A stretch of DNA of 64,000 nucleotides from Thermocaproicibacter sp036741535 (GTDB lineage Bacteria > Bacillota > Clostridia > Oscillospirales > Acutalibacteraceae), in assembly GCA_036741535.1 (NCBI GenBank), contig DAINSB010000001.1:1-64000 (forward strand). The letters run 5' to 3'. A program made the translations under genes and the position numbers. Each line of letters begins with the position of its first letter. Position 1 is the stretch's first letter. Shown here in pieces: positions 7,327 to 14,681 of this stretch. Under the pieces are notes generated by a model that was not told the DNA's origin, ran no database searches, and saw only the letters and a program-made list of their open reading frames with translations.

Positions 7327-8466
7327 TCAACGCTTTTTCTTGGAGGACCTGGATTTCTTGGAAGATTTTGAACGCCTCGGGGCTGGCTTCGGGGCCGCCG
7401 CAGACGGCTTGTTGGCAGTCTTCTGCGCGGCAGGTTCCGAAGGGGCCGCATTCGACGGCTTCGGCGCCGGCGAAGGTGCGGGAGCTTTCGGAAGCTCTTC
7501 CTTCGCTTTTGCGGAATGGGCGGCGACGGCGACCTTCAGCTTATGATTCTCCCACATGACGTACAGCGGGCCGGCGATGCAGATGGAAGAATAGCACCCT
7601 GTCACGATACCGACCATCATGGGCAGCGCGAACGTGGTGACGCTGGAGAGATTGTAAACGCTTCCCACAATGAAGACGACGGCAATGGAGGCGAAGGTGC
7701 AGCCCGCCGTATACAACGACCGGGTCAGCGTCACGTTGATGCTGTTGTCGACCAGCGTGCCGTACTCGACCTTTGCGCCGAGCAGCCTGCGGTTTTCACG
7801 GATACGGTCGTAGATCACGATGGTATCGTTCAGCGAATAGCCGAGGATGGTGAGCACGACCGCGATGAAGTTGTCGTTCAGCGGGATGCGGAAAATGATG
7901 AACGTGAAATACACCATGGCGACATCGTGCAGCAGCGCGACGATCGCAAAAAGGCCCGCCGCCGTGCCGCCGATCTTGCGGAAGCGGAATGCGATATAAA
8001 TGTCGAGGAGCAGGAACGCGATCAAAACCGCGACCAGGCATTTTGCAAAGAAGCTCTGCCCCATGGAGGGATTGACCGAGTCGGAACTCACGAGGCTGAA
8101 TTTCGCGTTGGGATATGAGGTACTCAAAGCCTTCTGCACGGCTTTCTGATTGGCGAGGGAAAGGGAATCGGTGCCTGCAAAAGAAAGCGTCACGTTGTTC
8201 TTCGTACCGCTCGTGCTTGCTGATTTGACGTCCGAATTGATCACGACGGAAACATTCCGTTTGACCGCGCTTTCAACGGTCTGCTCGACGACGGCGGCTT
8301 TTATTTCTCCGGTATAGGCGTATTTGATCACCGCGCCGCCCTTGAACTGGATGTCGAGCTGGGTGCCGAAGATCATATTGAAGATCAGTCCGATCAGCAT
8401 GATCCCGATCGAAATGGAAAAATAAATTTTCCTGTTCTCGTAAAAGCGGATATGAAACGTTCTCAT
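7327..8466 (-). CDS. secF: Protein translocase subunit SecF with a long basic tail
   Basis: Partner of SecD in the SecDF complex, which uses the proton gradient to help late steps of Sec export. Six membrane segments are visible; the first (about residues 13-35) is followed by the extracytoplasmic P1-type domain with LDIQFKGG. Conserved blocks include LGYSLNDTIVIYDRIREN and LTRSLYTAG in the last transmembrane part. I place the start at 8466, where ATGA overlaps the secD stop with GGGGGTG before it; the longer frame to 8490 lies inside secD. The final 60 or so residues are Pro/Ala/Lys-rich and strongly basic, ending in a Ser/Lys/Arg run, which is not typical of SecF. Confidence 0.95.
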   Translation of the reverse strand: MRTFHIRFYENRKIYFSISIGIMLIGLIFNMIFGTQLDIQFKGGAVIKYAYTGEIKAAVVEQTVESAVKRNVSVVINSDVKSASTSGTKNNVTLSFAGTDSLSLANQKAVQKALSTSYPNAKFSLVSSDSVNPSMGQSFFAKCLVAVLIAFLLLDIYIAFRFRKIGGTAAGLFAIVALLHDVAMVYFTFIIFRIPLNDNFIAVVLTILGYSLNDTIVIYDRIRENRRLLGAKVEYGTLVDNSINVTLTRSLYTAGCTFASIAVVFIVGSVYNLSSVTTFALPMMVGIVTGCYSSICIAGPLYVMWENHKLKVAVAAHSAKAKEELPKAPAPSPAPKPSNAAPSEPAAQKTANKPSAAAPKPAPRRSKSSKKSRSSKKKR

Positions 8467-9881
8467 TCTGCAGCACCCCCGTACAGCCATTTGTTACGCG
8501 CAAAACGGAACCCGGAAACCGCTTTCGTCATCAGGCGGGTCGTCACCACGCCGAACAGGAAGTTGCCGATGATGCCGATCAGCAGCGTATAGCCGAAAGA
8601 GTAGATGGAGCCGGTTGTCGAGGCTCCGAAAATCATGGAGAGGATGTTGGTCGGCCCGAATACGAGCATCAGGATCAATGCGACGATGATCACGGTGATG
8701 TTGCCGTCGAAAATCGCGGAGAAACTGTTTTCGTCGCCTTTCGAGATCGCCATGTCGAGCGTTTTGCCCGCCCACAGCTCTTCTTTGATTCTCGTCGCCG
8801 TGATGATGTTGGCGTCGACGCCCATGCCGATGGAAAGGATGATGCCGGCGATGCCCGGCAGGGTCAGCGTGAAACTGTTGATGAACGGGAAGAACCCCGA
8901 AACCGCCGCAAACGAGAGCGCCATCTGGCCGAGCAGGGAAATGATGGCGATCAGCCCCGGCAGGCGGAAGACAATCAGCATGAAGAGGCCGACGAGGACG
9001 AACGCGATGATCCCGGCGAGCGCCATCGCGTTCAGCGAGGATTTCCCGAGCGTCGGGCTGATGGTGTTGGAATCGGTGATCGTCAGTTTGAACGGCAGGG
9101 CGCCCGCATTGATCTTGTTGGCGAGCGAAGACGCCTCCGCGGCGGTGAAGCCGGTGGAACCGCCGTCGATCTGGCATTTCCCGTCCGTGATCACGTCCTG
9201 TACCTGAGGCGCCGAAATCATCACGTCGTCCATCCAGATGGAGATGTACTGGTTTTGCAGGCGCTGCGTGGCATCCGCGAATTTTTTGGTGCCGTTCTCG
9301 CTGAGCTGCAGCGAAACGACATAGGTGGATTTTCCGGTCGTCTGGTCCGTCGTCATCTGGGGGCCCGCGCTTTGAATGTCGCTGCCCTGCAGGACAATTT
9401 TGCTGGCCGTGGTCCCCTTCGGCGTCTTGTAGACCGGATTTCCGTCGGAACCGGTCGTCTCCGTGGTGTATTCCTTCCCTTCGCGGAAAGTGACCTGGGC
9501 CGTGGCGGCAAGCTCTTCGATGGCCGACTGCGGGTCGAAGTTCTTTTCGTCGTTTTTCCACGGAAAGCGGACGATGATCCTGTCATGGTTATAATCGGTA
9601 TAAACTTCATAATCGGTGATATTTTCCCCGATTAACCTCTGCTTTATGATTGATTCCGCGGAATCCATCTGTTTATTCGTCGCTTTGGCCGACGTGACAG
9701 GTGTAAACGTGGCTTCCACGCCGCCGTTGATGTCGATTCCCCATCTGATATCATTGAGACCCTTGATATAGGTGACAGTGTTATCGCCATTTTTTGCCTT
9801 GATGCCGAACGTGGCGGCATAGGTAAAAAGAAGGATGAGGAGGGCAACGATGAAAAACACAGGTTTCGGTACTCGCTTCAT
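8463..9881 (-). CDS. secD: Protein translocase subunit SecD
   Basis: Membrane partner of SecF in protein export. The 472 residues have an N-terminal membrane helix (about 7-25), the start of the large extracytoplasmic domain with LNDIRWGIDINGGVEATF (the LGLDLxGG equivalent), and five C-terminal membrane segments including the IILSIGMGVDANIITATRIKE block. A longer frame reaches 9932 but GGAGG sits eight bases before the ATG at 9881, followed by a normal MKRVPKPVFF start. Translationally coupled to secF by a four-base overlap. Confidence 0.96.
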   Translation of the reverse strand: MKRVPKPVFFIVALLILLFTYAATFGIKAKNGDNTVTYIKGLNDIRWGIDINGGVEATFTPVTSAKATNKQMDSAESIIKQRLIGENITDYEVYTDYNHDRIIVRFPWKNDEKNFDPQSAIEELAATAQVTFREGKEYTTETTGSDGNPVYKTPKGTTASKIVLQGSDIQSAGPQMTTDQTTGKSTYVVSLQLSENGTKKFADATQRLQNQYISIWMDDVMISAPQVQDVITDGKCQIDGGSTGFTAAEASSLANKINAGALPFKLTITDSNTISPTLGKSSLNAMALAGIIAFVLVGLFMLIVFRLPGLIAIISLLGQMALSFAAVSGFFPFINSFTLTLPGIAGIILSIGMGVDANIITATRIKEELWAGKTLDMAISKGDENSFSAIFDGNITVIIVALILMLVFGPTNILSMIFGASTTGSIYSFGYTLLIGIIGNFLFGVVTTRLMTKAVSGFRFARNKWLYGGAAE

Positions 9882-9937
9882 TCGTGAATCCTCCAATTTA
9901 TTGGTTTTCCGCGAAAGTTCGCAGACGTACAAGATTC

Positions 9938-9966
9938 ATTATATTGTGATAGTGTCAAAAAGTCAA
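9938..9966 (-). promoter_or_regulatory. Promoter of secD-secF
   Basis: Minus strand: -35 TTGACT (9966-9961), 17-base spacer, -10 TATAAT (9943-9938). A clear sigma-A promoter about 57 bases before the secD start. Confidence 0.75.
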
Positions 9967-10000
9967 TCACATTCCATGCATATTCGGTCAATATGAAGAA

Positions 10001-10037
10001 TAAAAATGAGGGCGGGGATTTGCTTCCCCAGCCCCTC
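10001..10037 (-). terminator. Terminator after the aminotransferase gene
   Basis: On the minus strand a GC-rich hairpin (arms near 10037-10032 and 10012-10008, further pairs inside) is followed by ATTTTTATT. Confidence 0.6.
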
Positions 10038-10076
10038 GGACAAAGGCGCTCTCCGGCGCCCGAAAATCTGGAAAAA

Positions 10077-11354
10077 CTAAGCGCGCAACAGCTTTTCGGC
10101 GGCGGCAAGCTGTACGCAGACACAGAACAGTGCGACGGCCTGCTCCAGTTCGCTCACCGGCGGAAAAGTGGGGGCGATGCGGATATTGCTGTCGTTCGGG
10201 TCCTTCCCGTAGGGGAAAGTCGCGCCGGCGCCCGTGAGCTTCACCCCGGCCTCGGCGCAAAGCGAAACGACACGTTTCGCACAGCCCGGCAGAACGTCGA
10301 TGCTGATGAAATAGCCCCCGTTCGGGCGGCTCCACGCGGCGATCCGTTTCCCGGCCAGATTCTTTTCAAATCCATTCAGCACCGTCTGGAATTTCGGGGC
10401 GATGATTGCCCGATGCCTCGCCATCTGCGCCTTGACGCCGTCGAGATTTTTCAGAAATTTCAGGTGGCGCAGTTGGTTCAGCTTGTCGGGGCCGATCGTC
10501 TGGAACGAGTAGCGTTCCCGCAGGATCTTTTTATTTTCATCCCCGGCCGCCATCGCGGCCACCCCGGAACCGGGGAACGTGATCTTGCTGGTGGACGCGA
10601 AGAAAAAAACGTTTTCCAGCGTGCCAGCCTTTTTGCACTCGTCCCAGAGGTTGAGCAGGCGGTCGGGCGTCCCGGTCAGATCGTGGACGCAGTACGCGTT
10701 GTCCCAGAAGATGCGGAAATCCGCGGCGGCCGGCTTCAGGTTTGCGAAGCGGCGGACCGTTTCGTCGGAAAACGTGATTCCGGTGGGATTCTGATACTTC
10801 GGGACGCACCAGATCCCCTTCACGGAGGAGTCGCTTTCTGCATATCGTTCGACCACGTCCATGTCCGGCCCGGTCGCGGCCATCGGCACGGTGACAAGCT
10901 CGAAGCCGAAATACTGCGTCACGGCGAAATGGCGGTCATAGCCGGGCGACGGGCACAGGAATTTGAGATGCCGCTGCCTCCCCCACGGTTCGCAGCCGGA
11001 AAAGCCGTGCGTCATGCCGCAGCAGACGGTATCGAACATCATATTCAGGCTCGAGTTTCCGCCGATGATGACATGGTCGGCGGGAACGCCCATCATGGCG
11101 GCAAAAATTTCGCGCAGCTCCGGCAGGCCTTCCGGCATGCCGTAATTGCGGCAGTCTTCCCCGCTCGAGGCGTGAAAGTCGGCGGAAGACCCCAGTTCGT
11201 CCAACATGGGCATCGAAAGGGCAAGCTGCGGGTCGCTCGGTTTCCCGCGGGCCATATTCAGGTTCAGCTTTTTCTCCCTGAACTCCTGATAGCTTTTTTC
11301 GAGATCAGATTTCACTTTTTCCAATTCCGCTTTCGGCATGGATGTAAAATCCAA
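10077..11354 (-). CDS. Aspartate aminotransferase, subgroup Ic (MocR-type aminotransferase family)
   Basis: PLP-dependent aminotransferase expected to interconvert aspartate and oxaloacetate with 2-oxoglutarate/glutamate. It matches the Ic family by the N-terminal pattern LNLNMARGKPSDPQL, the NYG motif, CVPKYQNPTGITFSDETV, the DNAYCVHDL strand, the Schiff-base lysine in FASTSKITFPGSG and the C-terminal RIAPTFPP. The frame is open to an ATG at 11375 that has no ribosome site; AAAGGGG lies nine bases before an in-frame TTG at 11354, and starting there gives the family's usual opening (MDFTSMPKAELEKVK). I therefore use 11354 (425 residues). Substrate preference is inferred from the family. Confidence 0.9.
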   Translation of the reverse strand: MDFTSMPKAELEKVKSDLEKSYQEFREKKLNLNMARGKPSDPQLALSMPMLDELGSSADFHASSGEDCRNYGMPEGLPELREIFAAMMGVPADHVIIGGNSSLNMMFDTVCCGMTHGFSGCEPWGRQRHLKFLCPSPGYDRHFAVTQYFGFELVTVPMAATGPDMDVVERYAESDSSVKGIWCVPKYQNPTGITFSDETVRRFANLKPAAADFRIFWDNAYCVHDLTGTPDRLLNLWDECKKAGTLENVFFFASTSKITFPGSGVAAMAAGDENKKILRERYSFQTIGPDKLNQLRHLKFLKNLDGVKAQMARHRAIIAPKFQTVLNGFEKNLAGKRIAAWSRPNGGYFISIDVLPGCAKRVVSLCAEAGVKLTGAGATFPYGKDPNDSNIRIAPTFPPVSELEQAVALFCVCVQLAAAEKLLRA

Positions 11355-11515
11355 CGGCGAGCATCCCCTTTTCATTTAAATTGCAAAAATACGGTTCCAT
11401 ACAGCTCTATAGTAATGGATTCTCCTTATAATTGCAAGTCAAATTTTTGTATCCTGCATTTTTGAAAAACGGGATTTGCATGCACGGGACGGGGGCTTCC
11501 CCGTGGGAGAGGAAG

Positions 11516-11917
11516 CTAATGGATGTAATTTTTCAATTCCGAATCCATTTTCTGAATATGATTCAGCAGCCAGTTCATCAGGAAATAATTCGTCTTTGAA
11601 ATGGTCGCGACCGTGACCCCGTTGTTTTGAACGTCGTTTCTCAATTTCGCGATCTCGGACTTGAAATACTCGTGCATGGCTTTGTGCTCGGCAATCTTCG
11701 GGTAGGTGCTTTTGCGCTGAAGCGCCTCCTCATCCCCGAAGTGCTTGATTGTGTACTGTTCGAGGAATCCGATCGTCTTCATGATCTCTTCCTTCCCCTT
11801 GCCCTTGCCGCAGGCGTCGAACAGGCGGTCGATCCTGTCGCAAAGCTCGCGGTGCTCCGCGTCGATCAGGGGGATCCCGATCTTCAGGTTGTCATTCCAC
11901 ATCATAATCGATTTCAT
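11516..11917 (-). CDS. Bacteriohemerythrin
   Basis: Small four-helix protein expected to bind O2 at a di-iron centre. Iron ligands are seen in the order DAEH, HFGDEE, HKAMHEYF and NHIQKMD, with all the His and acid residues of the family present. The frame extends to 11977, but GAGG with a six-base gap precedes the ATG at 11917; an ATG four codons later (before MWNDNLKIG) is a second option. About 133 residues, normal for single-domain hemerythrins. It follows asnS by 16 bases on the same strand, so it is probably co-transcribed with it. In an anaerobe it could buffer or sense oxygen. Confidence 0.92.
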   Translation of the reverse strand: MKSIMMWNDNLKIGIPLIDAEHRELCDRIDRLFDACGKGKGKEEIMKTIGFLEQYTIKHFGDEEALQRKSTYPKIAEHKAMHEYFKSEIAKLRNDVQNNGVTVATISKTNYFLMNWLLNHIQKMDSELKNYIH

Positions 11918-11933
11918 CCCTTTCCTCGAATTG

Positions 11934-13328
11934 TTAAAACTCGGCCGACCCGGTCGTCCTCGGGAACGGCAGGACATCGCGGATATTGGAAATCCCCGTC
12001 AGGTACATGACCATCCGCTCGAAGCCGAGCCCGAATCCGGCGTGCCTGGTTCCCCCGTAGCGGCGCAGGTCCAAATACCACTGATAGGCGTCGAGATTCA
12101 TGCCGAGTTCCGTCATCCTGGCGGTGAGAACGTCGAGCCGCTCTTCGCGCTGGCTTCCGCCGATGATCTCGCCGATCCCGGGCACCAGGAGGTCTACCGC
12201 CGCCACGGTCTTTCCGTCGTCGTTCCGGCGCATATAAAACGCCTTGATGTCCTTCGGGTAATCCGTGACGAAAACGGGGCTGCCGAAAATCCGTTCCGTC
12301 AGGTATTTTTCATGCTCCGTCTGAAGGTCGATCCCCCAGGAGACGGGGTATTCAAATTTCGCCCCGCTCTTTTCCAGCATACGGATGGCTTCCGTGTAGG
12401 TAACGCGGGCAAAATCGGAAGAAACGACGTGGTTCAGGCGGTCGAGCAGCCCTTTGTCCAGAAAGCGGTTGCAGAACGCCAGGTCGTCCGGGCACCGTTC
12501 CAGGACGGACCGGATCACGAACTTGATCATAGCCTCCATCAGCGAGATGTCGTCGTCCAGATCGGCGAACGCAATCTCGGGCTCCACCATCCAGAACTCG
12601 GCGGCGTGGCGCTGCGTGTAGGATTTTTCCGCGCGGAAAGTCGGCCCGAACGTGTAGACCCGGCCGAAAGCCATCGCAAGACTCTCCGCCTCCAACTGGC
12701 CGGAAACCGTCAGCAGGGTGTGCCTGCCGAAGAAGTCCTGCGAATAGTCCGTTTTCTGGTCCGGCGTCTTCGGGACGTGGTCCAGATCGAACGAAGTGAC
12801 GGTGAACATCTCCCCCGCCCCCTCGCAGTCGTTTCCCGTGATCAGCGGGGTATGCACGTAAATGAAATTCCTCTCCTGAAAAAAGCGGTGGATGGCATAC
12901 GCTGCGGCGGAGCGGATGCGGAAGGCCGCGCTGCCCAGGTTCGTCCGCCCGCGCAGATGGGCGATGGAACGCAGATATTCGGGGGAATGGCGCTTCTTCT
13001 GGAGCGGATAGTCCGGCGTCGACGCGCCTTCCACAACGATTTCGGAGGCGTGGATTTCAAAAGGCTGTTTGGCCTGAGGGGTCGCCGTAAGACGGCCGGT
13101 GACGGACGCCGCCGCGCCGACATTGAGCTTTGTGATCTCTTTGAAATTCCCGACGCGGCCGTCCTCGAAAACGATCTGAATTCCACGAAAGCAGCTCCCG
13201 TCGTTCAAATCCATAAATCCAAACGTTTTGGAATCGCGGATCGAACGCACCCAGCCGCACACCGTGACCTCCGTCTGAAAGAACTGCTGCGGCTCCGCAT
13301 ACAGGGTCGAGATCATCTGTTTCGACAA
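11934..13328 (-). CDS. asnS: Asparagine--tRNA ligase
   Basis: Charges tRNA-Asn with asparagine. The 464-residue class IIb synthetase has an N-terminal OB fold (about 15-105, with VCGWVRSIRDSKTFGFMDLNDGS), motif 2 in TFRAEKSYTQRHAAEFWMVEPE and motif 3 in GFGLGFERMVMYLTG near the C-terminus. The absence of a GAD insertion and the overall length separate it from AspRS. Start is TTG, with GGAGG seven bases upstream. A promoter is present at 13379-13407. The leader is too short for a T-box, unlike many synthetase genes in Firmicutes. Confidence 0.97.
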   Translation of the reverse strand: MSKQMISTLYAEPQQFFQTEVTVCGWVRSIRDSKTFGFMDLNDGSCFRGIQIVFEDGRVGNFKEITKLNVGAAASVTGRLTATPQAKQPFEIHASEIVVEGASTPDYPLQKKRHSPEYLRSIAHLRGRTNLGSAAFRIRSAAAYAIHRFFQERNFIYVHTPLITGNDCEGAGEMFTVTSFDLDHVPKTPDQKTDYSQDFFGRHTLLTVSGQLEAESLAMAFGRVYTFGPTFRAEKSYTQRHAAEFWMVEPEIAFADLDDDISLMEAMIKFVIRSVLERCPDDLAFCNRFLDKGLLDRLNHVVSSDFARVTYTEAIRMLEKSGAKFEYPVSWGIDLQTEHEKYLTERIFGSPVFVTDYPKDIKAFYMRRNDDGKTVAAVDLLVPGIGEIIGGSQREERLDVLTARMTELGMNLDAYQWYLDLRRYGGTRHAGFGLGFERMVMYLTGISNIRDVLPFPRTTGSAEF

Positions 13329-13378
13329 AGAAATTCCTCCTCAACAAAAATCAAGAATTAATCTTATTTTGTTATTCA

Positions 13379-13407
13379 ATTTTACAACATACCCGACCGT
13401 TTTTCAA
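13379..13407 (-). promoter_or_regulatory. Promoter of asnS and the hemerythrin gene
   Basis: Minus strand: -35 TTGAAA (13407-13402), 17-base spacer, -10 TAAAAT (13384-13379). Confidence 0.65.
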
Positions 13408-13452
13408 GTAAAAAGGAGATTTTCGTTCGGCTGCAAAATTTGACGCCGGGGC

Positions 13453-13481
13453 TTGATTTTTCTGGATATGTTCGGTATAAT
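13453..13481 (+). promoter_or_regulatory. Promoter of tRNA-Ser
   Basis: -35 TTGATT, 17-base spacer, -10 TATAAT, about 40 bases before the tRNA. Confidence 0.7.
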
Positions 13482-13519
13482 ATAAAAGCTGTCTGAAAAG
13501 AAGATTGTCATTGCCAGTT

Positions 13520-13606
13520 GGAGAGGTATTCTAATTGGTAAGGAGCCACATTGGAAATGTGGTGCACCGCAAGGTGTTGCGTGTTCGAGTCACGTCCTCT
13601 CCGCCA
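13520..13606 (+). tRNA. tRNA-Ser(GGA)
   Basis: Acceptor GGAGAGG pairs with CCTCTCC, discriminator G and encoded CCA. The anticodon loop TTGGAAA within CCACA/TGTGG gives GGA (serine). A long variable arm with ACC/GGT pairing and a T-loop TTCGAGT are present. Confidence 0.93.
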
Positions 13607-13610
13607 TAAC

Positions 13611-13655
13611 GCAAAATCCCGGAAGCTAGCATGGATGCGGCTTCCGGGATTTTGC
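13611..13655. terminator. Terminator after tRNA-Ser
   Basis: Perfect 16-bp inverted repeat (13611-13626 with 13640-13655) directly after the tRNA, carrying the T run inside its second arm. Confidence 0.75.
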
Positions 13656-13765
13656 GTTTGTCTTGAAAAGGCGCTTCGTTTCTTAATTTACTTCTTACGT
13701 AAATTTTTGCCCTTACATTATATTATTAAGTAATTCTCTTTTCTTCGGCATCTCGCCGCCCTCCC

Positions 13766-13969
13766 CTATTTTTCCTTCTCCCTGTCTCCTATTTCCCTTT
13801 CCATCTGTTTCAGTTCCTCGAAAATCATCGCCTGATTTAATACAATAGCATTCAAATTTGCATTCATCCATTCGAGCTGCTGTTTTAGTTCTTTGTCCAT
13901 CTTCCTATGCCTCCAAAAATATTTGCCAAAAAGTGGCATAGTGAAAAGTATAACAAGAATAAGGCCCAC
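13766..13969 (-). CDS. Small coiled-coil protein, possibly membrane-anchored
   Basis: Not a family I recognise. From a GTG at 13969 the frame gives 67 residues: a hydrophobic helix (GLILVILFTMPLFGKYFW), a basic turn, then about 40 residues predicted to be helical and coiled coil (MDKELKQQLEWMNANLNAI...). That GTG lacks a ribosome site, while GGAGG lies about ten bases before an internal ATG at 13900, which would give only the 44-residue soluble coiled coil. Both starts are possible. It lies just downstream of the FlxA-like gene on the same strand and may be in its transcript, so a link to motility is conceivable but unproven. Confidence 0.45.
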   Translation of the reverse strand: MGLILVILFTMPLFGKYFWRHRKMDKELKQQLEWMNANLNAIVLNQAMIFEELKQMEREIGDREKEK

Positions 13970-14007
13970 CGGGCAACGAGTCCCGATGAGTCGGCTAGAG
14001 TATTTAG

Positions 14008-14305
14008 CTATGCTTTTGCATCGAGTAAATTAGCCGTCGGTGCCGATTGTTCGGTATGTGCTGAACCCTCCGTTGTTGAAGAAAAATTACTCCCTGCTTG
14101 CTGGATCTGCTGTTCAATGCGAGAAATTCTTTGTTCCAAAGACCTCTCCTCGGTCTTCGTTACCTGAGTTGCTGTCCGCACCGCTTTCTTCTAGCTTTTC
14201 CAGTTGTTCCTCAAGCTTTTTTTCTTCCACTTTTAACTGGGAAATCTCCGAAGAACTACCTGTACTGCTATAGGCGTTTGAATTTGAAATCGCTGAAATA
14301 CTCAT
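14008..14305 (-). pseudogene. FlxA-like protein gene with one apparent frameshift
   Basis: From the ATG at 14305 (AAGGAAGG six bases upstream) the frame reads MSISAISNSNAYSSTG and then a coiled coil (SQLKVEEKKLEEQLEKLEES), the pattern of short FlxA-type proteins linked to flagellar regulons. The original frame stops at 14114. A one-base slip near 14148-14156 restores the expected continuation, EERSLEQRISRIEQQIQQ, and a tail to the stop at 14008. The intact protein would be about 98 residues. The slip may be a sequencing error or real decay. A sigma-28-type promoter lies directly upstream. Confidence 0.65.
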
Positions 14306-14336
14306 ACTATTCCTTCCTTTTTTATTCGTTGTTAAT

Positions 14337-14363
14337 ATATCGGCACATCCATAAGCTGTCTTA
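14337..14363 (-). promoter_or_regulatory. Sigma-28 (SigD)-type promoter of the FlxA-like gene
   Basis: Minus strand: TAAG (14363-14360), 15-base spacer, GCCGATAT (14344-14337). The -10 matches the SigD consensus exactly and the -35 by three of four bases; start codon about 32 bases downstream. Confidence 0.65.
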
Positions 14364-14390
14364 TGAACGGCAGATGATAATTGCATGAAA

Positions 14391-14466
14391 AAAAATCTCC
14401 CGGCCGCCGTAAGGCAGCCAAGAGGACAAAGGGTGCACCGGAACATCGCCAAGCACATGACCGGCT
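14391..14466 (-). promoter_or_regulatory. Structured leader or small RNA with terminator, minus strand
   Basis: On the minus strand a GGCTGCC-TTAC-GGCGGCC hairpin is followed by GGGAGA and eight Ts (to about 14391), a typical intrinsic terminator. The first GGCTG can instead pair with CAGCC about 45 bases upstream (near 14466), an arrangement seen in attenuators. I could not match the sequence to a known riboswitch class. The rest of 14306-14681 shows no credible gene. Confidence 0.4.
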
Positions 14467-14681
14467 GAAAGTAAACGGATTTTCCCGGCCCCGGAAGAAC
14501 AGATTCTTTTCCCCCGCGAACGGCACGGCGGACCGCTCTGAATGAGAAAGCCGATCTGCCGGATTCGGCCCGTTTTTTACAAGATCCAAACAGAAATTTA
14601 ATGTAATTGTGCTATAGTACGGCTGAATAGGAAGAGAAAACATATGGAATCAATAATCTGCCAGGAAACGGGGCATAAAAA

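Noticed and set aside
13329..13400. T-box riboswitch before asnS
   Set aside because: The space between promoter and start is about 50 bases, with no T-box motif or terminator.
14391..14480. c-di-GMP-I riboswitch between the MCP and FlxA-like genes
   Set aside because: Expected in a motility context, but the conserved GGGCAAACC and GGACGCAAAGCC segments are absent on both strands.
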